A DNA stretch of 64,000 nt, from positions 24,461,688 to 24,525,687 of the forward strand of contig JBANSL010000013.1 of NCBI GenBank assembly GCA_037127255.1, written 5' to 3'. Below, one piece after another: positions 55,750 to 64,000 of the stretch. The notes under the pieces were generated by a model. That model was not told the DNA's origin, did no database searches, and worked only from the letters and a program-made list of their open reading frames with translations. How positions within the stretch are numbered: position 1 is the stretch's first letter; each line of letters opens with the position of its first letter. The position numbers and the translations under genes are program-made. The DNA comes from Persicaria tinctoria. Taxonomy: Eukaryota; Streptophyta; Magnoliopsida; Caryophyllales; Polygonaceae.

Positions 55750-58700
55750 ATAACAGATCACCTAAAGAGTTCAGCTATGGTGATTCGCTTTCTTCCAAGT
55801 TCCAAGAGAGTAACGAACTTACATGAATTACGTAAGGTCAATGATTTAGATGTTTTTGTTAGTTCTTGAATTGTCTGTGCTTGCAAAATAACTTGCACAA
55901 AGAGATAGGACTCTATCATTATCACGCTCGAGCTAAAGTTCTTTCTTGGCCTCAACCCATTCTTTAATTTCTGCAACTGGATAAGTTGAGTAAATGTTGC
56001 ATAAAAAGAACTCCAACTCTTAACTCGTAGAAATACGATATCAGAATTAGAAAAGGAATAAACCTTCATAAACTAAATCACTGGGAAACATAGATTAAGT
56101 AATATAGGCAAAGATAGATGGCCTTGTTCTATACAAAAAGTTCATGAATAAGCAACCTTAAAAAAATACTGAAAGAACAAACCCTTACATGCTTTGTATG
56201 CTCTTCCAATTTCTTCATCTCTGCAGCTTTGGCTTCCAACAATTTCCAATAATAAAGATTGGGTAAACATGAATGAAGCATATCATTTTAAGGTAAGAAG
56301 CTATACATGCAAATAAATGAACTCAGACATCTACTTGTTCTGGAATGTGCATGGTATCCAAACTTGTCTACGTAAAGAGACAATGAATTAGAAGGGAAAA
56401 AAAATAAGTAATGAATCAACCTACTACCTAAGATATACCTGGAGACGATGAACCCTCTTAGACAAATCACTGGTCGACTTTTTATCACATGCTCTTCTTT
56501 CAGAATTTCAAATCAACTCTTTATCCCACTTTAAGATAGAGACCTATGGACCGACAAACCAAAATTTAACATAACACAACCAACAACTGGGATCGTGAAC
56601 AACATAACCATGCTCACCTCCATATTTAGTTAATTTCCAAGAATGCTCTTCAGCGGCACACTACAGGAAAATCATATAAATTTCGACGCTATTGTTTCGA
56701 CGCTTTTTATATGCGTCGGTAATTTTCGACGCTTTTATGTGTCAAAAAATTTCGACACCAAAAAGTGTCATGAGAGACATACTTTCGACAGCTTTGGGCG
56801 TCGAAAATGGTATGAATTTTTTATTTTAATAAAAACTTACCTAAAAGGCTAAAACCCCAAAAACTCACTGTGCTCTGTAGCGCACACATTCCCCAACCTG
56901 AGTTTCCGTCAACCCTATCTATCTTTGGCTCCAAATGCAGAAATCGCCTATCGCAGGCTTCGAAATCGCCGATCACCGGCTTTGTATAGTAGATCTCCTG
57001 TTTCAAGTGTAGATCTGCAATGCAAATCCAGAGATTTGCGATGCCGAGAAATAGATCTCCAGCTTCGCCGATCTCCACCTTTGAAGAAATTTACAGCTTG
57101 TTTGCAAGAGATCGAATTTTAGGCGCTTCAAAAAAGAGATTCAATGGCGGTTGGCCTTTTGTCATCGTCTTCCTCGATCTGGATCGCCGACCTTCAAAAA
57201 AGAGATTCAATGGCGGTTGGCTTCTTTCTGGTAATCATGTTTCTTTTCTAGTATTTTGAATCGTCATGCGTCTGGTGTTTGATTCGATTGCTGTTTTGAG
57301 TTTCGGTCGGTAGTGCCGTAGTGAGCTAGTGGTAGATCTGCTGCTTATGCGATTTCCGAATCAATTGCAAGATGCGTACTGCTGAATTTGAAAATTGATT
57401 CGCAAGTTCTGATAAGTTTGTATTTTTATTAGAGATGCAGTTGTTTTGCTTACTTATCGTCTTATCTATATGTTCAATTGCTGCCTCAGATTGCGGCTAA
57501 TACTATTGGTATCTGTGATTTCATTCACTGTACTTCGGACACTAGTGTCTTCTAGAAAGAGTGAAGAGGAATGTTTCATTTGGTTAATTCTGGCTTGATT
57601 TGAAGTTAGAGTCTCTTGTAGTATTCAGAACTTTGATCTGTGTTAGTACAGTAGATTAGCTAGCTTATCTCCACATTTTTTACACAATGTAATGGGTACT
57701 AATGAATAACCAGGTGATGAAACAATAGGCTGCAGCTCCCCTAGAAGCTAACACCTTAAGCTTTTTGAAGTTGTTTTTTAACACCTGCCTGAGCTCTTTT
57801 GGTCTCTCCAATTTTGGTAAAGCATGAGCAGTGAAGGCTTTTTACACAGCTGGTTTTTTTTCCCACAAGTTTGCAATACAATTTCAAGTAGGCTTATGTA
57901 ATGATGGTTTCCACTTTCCATGTGGATTATCTGACAATTTTTATGGACTTTTATACTCAATAGCAGGACCATATGCAATGCGATTGAGTTGTGGAGCTCG
58001 GACAAACGTCCACACTGCACCAACAGGAGTTGTCGAGCTCGGACAATTTTTATGGACTTTTTTACGTTTTGGCATAAGGATTTTTCTCAGATTGTGTCCC
58101 ATTCAGGAGTTGTCTCTTGCTTGGCCTGGCGCTTATTTGAGACCTTGTGGGAATGCAGTGTGGTTTGGAAGAGTTCAAGAAGCGTCTAATTATTATCCCT
58201 CGTATGATGTATATTATACATAGGATGGTACAACTTGTACATTACGTTCGATCAATTCATTTTCCTGGGTGTCATGTTAACATTTAACATGCACAAAATA
58301 GAAACTAACTCATATATATAGGAATCAGGAAACTACTAGTCTAAGTGTCCGTTTGGCATTACATCTAAGTTGGCTTAAAACTTTTGAATAATTAAGGGTC
58401 TTCGTCTATAATAAATTATTTGGAGAATTTTCAAAGGTTCCCTTGCAATCTTTTGTTGTTGTTGTTGTTGTTATACCTTGTTATTGATTATTGAGATTAT
58501 ATATGCAATATATTTGGAAATCAATTATTTTCTTGATGAATGATTTAATGTATAACAAAGGAGATGTGTGCATCTAGAACCTAATTTGATTTTTCCAAAA
58601 CCTGAATATAGTGGACTGTTGTATGTGTCATGTGTGATCGCTTAGCTTCTTTTGATAAAGTATATTATAAAAATGAAATGATGTTGATCTCAACCCGATT

Positions 58701-59108
58701 ACTTGAAATAAAATGGATATGCATCAGTAAAGGAATCTGGTGCTTTCTGGAGTCTATTCATGATAGTATCGTTTCTATTGCAAGCTGTCGGTACTGTCTT
58801 GAAGATACTTTATATTTTCTTGCTCAAAATCGTTTTGTTCATTGCTTGTTAATAGGAATGAATAGCTCTTAACAGCTCAATCATATTCGTAGGAAGTCAT
58901 ATTCTTTGGATGCCACACATCGGTTAAAGGTATGTAAAATTCAGCTTCGAAAAGAGCTACTTGTCACTAGAACCTGTTGATCTTGCTTAGTGTTGCTGGC
59001 TTAACCACTGCAGGGTGGTTCAGTGGATATGTTCATGGTAAATTCGTTTGGTTCTGTTTATCAAGTTAGTTCCAGGATCTGAACTGAAACACTTCATGGA
59101 TTTATCAA

Positions 59109-59297
59109 ATGAATATGCTTTTGAATGTTTACACATTTGCAGACCGTGTTTATATGCCTTCTCCTACCCTTCTTGTCAAAGATGTGGGGGGAATTCCGTT
59201 CAGCCAACTGCCATCCTACTTGAAGGATGGAACCGCGTGTTTCCTCAACATCAACACTTCATCAATTAGTAAGCCTCAAAATCCCATTCAGCATTAA
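59109..59297 (+). other. Unassigned exon-like ORF in the CACTA element
   Basis: A 62-codon frame containing FADRVYMPSPTLLVKDVGG and PFSQLPSYLKDGTACFLNI. Codon use looks protein-like but no family is recognised. On the other strand 59316-59555 is a basic, nuclear-protein-like frame (MGKKRSSRKGIGVSSP, KRKRRVKSELESDDDEDRE). Both may be captured exons. Confidence 0.25.
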
Positions 59298-60250
59298 ATC
59301 CCAGGGTATGACCTCTTATTTTCTAACTTGTACTCCATACATGCTCCACCTGAACTTCCCTATATACTGCTCGCCCGAATAAGATGAAGTTTGCCCTTCA
59401 ATATTTTCCCGATCTTCATCATCATCTGATTCAAGCTCAGATTTCACCCTTCTTTTTCTTTTGCTGCTTCTTGAGGGAGTCTCTCTGTTATATTTTTGTG
59501 ATCTAGATGGCGATGAGACTCCTATACCCTTCCTAGAAGATCGCTTCTTACCCATAGCTTCTAACTGTAGTTTAAATATTTGAGCAAGGATGCCTGAATC
59601 TGTCCAAAGTCTTCATTTAGGAAAGGATATGGCAAAAAATCTGCTTAATATTATCAGAATTTTTTTTAATCACCTTACTTTAATTCTGGATTTTTTTTAC
59701 TAATCTGAATGTTATATTTATCATGCCTAGTCACTCCAATTCTCCAGGTGCATAAACTTATAGTATTACCAACTATTGCCCCTTTAGCAGTTATGTGATA
59801 GCCACTTAAATATGCATCAATGTACTCGGTAGATCACCAATAAATTATCAGTCTATCAGCACCAAAACAAGAATTCTCATAAGTTTGACATGCCAGTCTT
59901 AGACTCAGATACAATACAACCATAAAGATTGCGAATTTACAGTAAAGATGGGTTGAGAATTATAAACAGATTGAGACTTGCATTTCACCTGCTTGTTACG
60001 GGTTTTCTCTTCCTCACAAAAAGCCAGTTCCTGAAACCCAAAATTTGGAAAGGTTCTTTGTGGGGAGATTGGAGGAAGCACCCTTTTAGTAGTATTGCTG
60101 AAAGAATTATCTTATTGACAATTTAAATACCTCTGCTTCATATTTTTCAATATCAGGGAACAAAGTTGTTAAAGAGTTGAGTTTTCGGTGTTGAGAAGTT
60201 GTTGGCAGCACCTTTCTTTTTTCATTTACCATCAGTTATCTATTTCTCAG

Positions 60251-60540
60251 GTTCCCGAGTGCATCGACAAGCTAGGAAAGGCTGGCATTTTAAGATATGG
60301 CTCTTAACCGGTGATAAGATGGAAAATGCAATAAACATTGGGGGTATGTATCGTATGGTTAACAAATTTCAGTCTCTCTCTGTATCTTGACAGATTTTTA
60401 GCTTCTATAATGTAAGGTGTTCTTATACACAGGTACGTGTGTCGCTTAGTGCAGCAAGGAATGAGGCTACTTACGATGTCATTAGATTCAAATGAAGTAA
60501 TTGCACTAGAGAAACGCGGGAAAGAAGCTGCTGCAATGAT
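60251..60540 (+). pseudogene. Captured exons of a P4-ATPase (phospholipid flippase, ALA-like)
   Basis: Exon 1 (60251-60343) follows the acceptor TTTCTCAG and encodes VPECIDKLGKAGI then, after a small frame slip, KIWLLTGDKMENAINIG, ending at a GTATGT donor. This is the hinge motif of P-type ATPases (GDK) in the P4/flippase version. An 89-bp intron ends ACACAG. Exon 2 (60433 onward) encodes CRLVQQGMRLLTMSLDSNEV and IALEKRGKEAAA, matching the ACSLLRQGM... segment that follows in ALA proteins. Two consecutive exons with the intron kept show DNA-level capture, not retroposition. P4-ATPases flip phospholipids across membranes; this fragment cannot. Confidence 0.8.
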
Positions 60541-61230
60541 AAATTTTACGAGTGCCTACTTTCAATACCATGATATACAGTGGATTTGTTAACAGATGTT
60601 ACATCACATATGTGTCTTATTTATTTCCTAGATACTAAATTAAATTTTGTTTTACTTCCTAAATGCTAAAAACCTTTTGCCTAATTAATGCAAATTACTT
60701 CCTAAACCGTATGTGACTTATCAGAGAGATACCAAATTACTTCCTAAACCATATTCGGTTTATGCTTTGGTTAATGTTTTTGTCTAATTAATGTTTTAGT
60801 TTAGAAAAGAGGAGAAAATAAATAAATAAATAATTATATGTGCCAATTTCGACAGCCTAAGACGTCGAAAATGGTTGGTAGGTAAAGCAGTGGTATAAGC
60901 CATTTTCGACGCTTTTAGGCGTCAAAATGGGCCCCGACATAATTTCGCGTCGAAAATGGCTGATTGCAATTCGTGACGCAAAAAATACCGACACTTTTTT
61001 AAAGCGTCGAAAATGATTTTTTCGACGCTTTATAGCCTCGAGAATGGTCTTTAAAAGCGTCGAAAATGACATGTTTTTCCTGTAGTGGCAACCAATGATT
61101 GAGCACGTTCTCGGAGTTGCTTTTGATATATAGTCAACAATAAGCCTTTGGAACTCAACATTGCGAGATAAAATTCCATTCATTTCCTCCCTTTGAGATA
61201 ATAGCAATAAGAATATAGTTAGAAACATAT

Positions 61231-61781
61231 CTCGATCAAGAATATAGTGTACAAAAACAAATAGAAGACAAGTGAGTTAAAAGAGATAACCAATAATGTT
61301 ATTAAAATCGGGATTCTAGATCGGATCGGTAAAAAGGTGAAAGGATCGGATCATATGTAGAATCGAATCGTAGGATATTAAGATCTCACTGCATCGATGA
61401 TTTAAAAAAAAATGAATTTATATGTTTCATATTAGATAAATTAATATTATATTAAATCATAACAAAATACCCATAAAGATTGTAAATTTTAAAAATAAAC
61501 TAAATATAATATAGATTAACTAAATATATTATAAATTTATTAGATTTAAAGTGTAAATATTAGAAATATTTTATAATAAACATTTTATAAGATCGTTAGC
61601 ATCGCAAACAAAGATCGGGATCGTTTTTGCTTTCTTGGGTAGTAGGATCAGATCGAGATTTTAACAACATTAACCACTTGATGATCCATATCCTTGACAT
61701 ATCTCTCCAACTTCTCTCGAGAAATTTTTTACTCAAGAGTATACAGCGTTTAGCATGCATTGATATATTGATATATACCAT
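61231..61781. other. Intergenic, AT-rich
   Basis: No gene seen. GATCGGATC-type short repeats at 61318-61370 and 61600-61660 may be remnants of a small DNA transposon. Confidence 0.4.
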
Positions 61782-63437
61782 TGTAACGGCCCGAGGCCCC
61801 GAGTTATAGACATTTCAAAGGAATGGATATCTTCGTACGGATCTAGTAATTCAAGTATGGGTTGTATTAAAACTAAAGGGTCAATGTTTTGAAAGGAGGG
61901 ATTTCATACCCTAAATCTGTGTAAGGTCCATTGGGGACTCGGTGTTTACACACCGATACCTGTCCTAATTCTAACATGTGTAAAATCATATAGTGTAAAA
62001 CGACATGCAAAACATAAATACCAAATTACAAGGTCGCCACGACTGAGTTGGGTCAAAACAGAAATATGAATAAATTCAAAAATAAAGTATAGGTGAACAT
62101 AGAGTTAGTCTCTCCATATACACCATGACTAGCCCTGCCATTCAGCACTCAACAAGGAAAAAGGGAGTGGGTACCTGAAACTATACAACAAGTCAAGGTG
62201 AGCCACTCATGGTGTCTGGCAGACATCGCTAAGGCCATATAATATGCACCCTATTCTTGAATAAAGATGTCTAATGCATTGCGGAAATTTAAACACACAA
62301 AGCATGTTAAGCCGGATATATAATAATATTGTGCAGAAATGCGATAAAAGGCACCCAAAGAGTGTCAAGTGGCATATCCCTCTCTTACTCTCGCACTCAT
62401 TCTCGTTAGTGCAGGACGCGACCACGTTCAATGCTCAAGCAACATCTCATAATCTCAGTTCATTTTCATTCTCTATTTCCATCTCATTTCTCATTCTCAT
62501 TTTCATGCTCATATTTCATTTCTTTCTCATATTGTAATCATAATGACTCGATTAGGTACGAATCTGATGGGACTGGACCGTCCTATGACCCTAGCAAAAA
62601 GGACTCTACGACTCACAATTAACAGTCGTTCTAACATACGCATTAAAGAAGTCACATACTCAATCAATTCGTGCAAATCCTATGCATGCGACTACATGAG
62701 AGGCAGGATGCATACACCTAACATACTATATGACACCTAGGCATAAGCTTCGTATCTTGAGCAAATCTTGGAGAACTTACCTGGAATTAGACCTGTCAAA
62801 CGGGTCATTAGGGTCGGGTTCGGGTCGGGTCACTTCAGGTCTCGTGTAAAACGGGTCACGGGTAAAACGGGTCTCGGGTATTTTCGGGTTGACTAGAACC
62901 CGGGTTTGACCGGGTTTCGGGTCATTTCGGGTCGATTTCGGGTTTGTCAATTTTTTTCTTTTTAAATTAAAAAAATCATGATTTGATAATTTTGCAATAA
63001 ATTTTATTTATATATAAAAAAATTAATTATATTTAATTAAAAATCAACCGGGTCAATCGGGTAAAATCGGGTCAAAATTACCGGGTCAATCGGGTCACCT
63101 GGTCGAAACCCAGATGACCCGGAAAATTTCCAGTTTTTCGGGTTCGGGTCGAAAAAAATTTCCATGTCAAAATTTCCGGGTTCGGGTCGAAAATTTTTCA
63201 GGCGATCGGGTCGGGTCAACCGGGTCGGGTTGTGTTTTGACAGGTCTACCTGGAATGGTAGAACAACAAAACAACAATAATAAGCAAGATGATCCAACAG
63301 GTTACAGATCACCTAACAAATATTAAATAACATGCATAAGTCTAAGTCTACTGCATACAATAGCCATCTAATATTACACATACACTACTAGAGATATGAC
63401 ATTTAACATCAGGTCATTAACATTGGTCAGAAAAACC
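61782..63437 (-). mobile_element. Long LTR (gypsy-type), partial, related to 49110-52142
   Basis: It starts TGTAACGGCCC, the reverse complement of the 49110-52142 LTR end. Parallel landmarks follow in inverse order: GGAGGGATTTCATACCCTAAA, ACCTGTCCTAA, TGAGCCACTCATGG, GGCATATCCCTCTC and CCTATGACCCTAGCAAA. It is interrupted by the MITE at 62788-63248 and by the hAT end at 63438. Confidence 0.75.
62788..63248. mobile_element. hAT-type MITE with GGGTC arrays (461 bp)
   Basis: Eight-base TSD CCTGGAAT (62780-62787, 63249-63256). TIRs start TAGACCTGTCAAA on both ends. Both halves are arrays of CGGGTCGGGT / GGGTCATTTCGGGTC around an AT-rich centre. It has no coding capacity. The motif resembles the subterminal repeats of the 7-kb hAT at 48319-55336. 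Confidence 0.88.
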
Positions 63438-64000
63438 TAGGGGTGGGCGCGGGACGGGATGGGACGGGACGGAGGTCGTCCCGCGTCCCACACTGGCCTT
63501 GTCCCTCACGGGACGGGACGGGACGGGACGGGACGGGACCGGGACGAGACGGGCCTTGTCCCTCGAATAAAAAAGAATATAAAAAGTTAAAATTTTCATG
63601 TATATTTTGCGATTTTTAAAGACGTAATATATATAAATCTATTAAAAAAATTATATTTTACAGGATTTTCTATATATGTATATATATATATATATATATT
63701 TTTTTTTTTTTTATTAGCTAAATATTCGATGGCCAGACAGGCCTAACTCATCGAGAGGCCGATAGAGTCGACAAATGGCGAACCGTCGAACATACAATAT
63801 AAAGTAAACGGTGCAATACAAAAGTGACAACTAAACAACCCCAGACGAACCTAACCACAAGAGAGCGGAGAACAACATGGACAAACTCCGGAGCCAAGCG
63901 CCACCAAGCGATGACACCGCTGGCCAGCGGTACATCAGGAGTCCCTCCTGTGGGCGATGAAGACGAACCTCCAAGTAAATTTCCGGAATACGGAGTCGCC
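63438..64000. mobile_element. Left end of another hAT element, continues past the window
   Basis: It begins TAGGGGTGGGCGCGGGACGG, an hAT-type end, followed by arrays of GGGAC (63445-63555). The 8 bp before it (GAAAAACC) would be the TSD. The other end is outside the window. A LINE 3' end sits within it. Confidence 0.6.
63699..64000 (-). mobile_element. LINE 3' end (minus strand), cut by the window end
   Basis: A 14-base T run followed by TTATTAGCTAAATATTCGATGG is the reverse complement of a poly-A-tailed LINE 3' end. The following 280 bp are GC-richer than the flank but no domain is identifiable before the window ends. Confidence 0.5.

Larger units (their letters stand above)
56657..61087. 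mobile_element. Non-autonomous CACTA (En/Spm) transposon carrying gene fragments
   Basis: Ends CACTACAGGAAAA and TTTTTCCTGTAGTG, 3-bp TSD GCA (56654-56656, 61088-61090). Dense subterminal repeats of TTCGACGCTTTT / AAGCGTCGAAAA lie at 56680-56815 and 60845-61075, as in this superfamily. No TNP2-type transposase is visible. The interior has exon- and intron-like sequence including flippase exons (60251-60540) and unassigned ORFs, so it is a Pack-CACTA candidate. Confidence 0.9.
55750..61230 (-). pseudogene. Probable multi-exon coiled-coil gene or pseudogene, split by CACTA
   Basis: On the minus strand, short exon-like pieces with splice-site context occur. At 61088-61220 there is REEMNGILSRNVEFQRLIVDYIS. 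Reading on across the CACTA insertion from 61088 to 56656 gives QLRERAQSLVAAEEHSWKLT and a donor GTGAGC at about 56606. Further pieces are STSDLSKRVHRLQ (about 56440-56480, donor GTATAT), KLLEAKAAEMKKLEEHTKH (about 56187-56245, donor GTAAGG) and EIKEWVEAKKEL plus a TAG (about 55930-55975). The products are Lys/Glu-rich and helical. A one-base frame slip lies before QLRER. The family was not recognised, and whether the gene is alive elsewhere is unknown. The exon borders are my reading. Confidence 0.4.

Noticed and set aside
61318..61660. Possible short TIR element with GATCGGATC motifs
   Set aside because: No matching termini or TSD could be identified; it is left as intergenic sequence.

Overview
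The window is nuclear DNA of a flowering plant, most likely a eudicot. It is AT-rich and contains almost no intact genes. It holds nested LTR retrotransposons, an L1-type LINE, hAT, Mutator (MULE), CACTA and Tourist DNA transposons, and a CLE peptide gene of the plant-specific type. I see no bacterial-style operons, rRNA, CRISPR array or intact standard tRNA. The species cannot be named from this sequence.

Layout. 203-9958: a Sirevirus-like Ty1/copia element (copy 1, minus strand) with a nested non-autonomous LTR element at 2480-5528. 9959-11926: unassigned DNA with one GC-rich exon-like block. 11943-12996: a LINE-derived element with a 16-bp target-site duplication (TSD). 13013-21354 plus 31390-31545: one L1-type LINE on the plus strand, split by later insertions. 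An hAT MITE sits in its reverse transcriptase at 18113-18634. A gypsy-type LTR unit (21355-31389, 5-bp TSD) sits in its RNase H domain. That LTR unit contains a second, 5'-truncated copy of the copia family (22644-30558). 31546-43672: intergenic DNA with two MULEs (32348-33179 and 36755-39881), a Tourist MITE, two tandem reverse-transcriptase tail fragments joined by an (ATT)n tract, and an hAT element.

43673-43993 (minus) is the one convincing intact host gene: a CLE16/CLE17-like prepropeptide. 45077-46139 holds a second MULE copy and a CACTA terminus. 46140-55485 is a degraded gypsy-type LTR element containing a 7-kb hAT transposon, whose transposase tail is split by a 3-kb solo LTR. 55486-61230 is a probable multi-exon coiled-coil gene or pseudogene (minus). 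One of its exons is split by a 4.4-kb CACTA element carrying exons of a phospholipid flippase (P4-ATPase). 61782-64000 holds another long LTR related to the solo LTR, an hAT MITE inside it, the end of a further hAT, and a LINE 3' end.

The genes do not form a pathway. The value of the window is its insertion history. Most boundaries can be fixed to a few bases because TSDs are visible: ACGAG, GCTGA, AGTTG, GATAATGA, CATAAAAT, CCTGGAAT, two 9-bp MULE TSDs, a GCA CACTA TSD and a TTA Tourist TSD. The most interesting objects are the recombinant gypsy/copia block, the non-autonomous LTR element with a Gln/Arg-rich ORF, the hAT with two BED-finger transcription units, the CACTA with captured flippase exons, and the MULE with an inverted pair of tRNA-like cloverleaves. 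Domain assignments rest on motif recognition; no database search was run.
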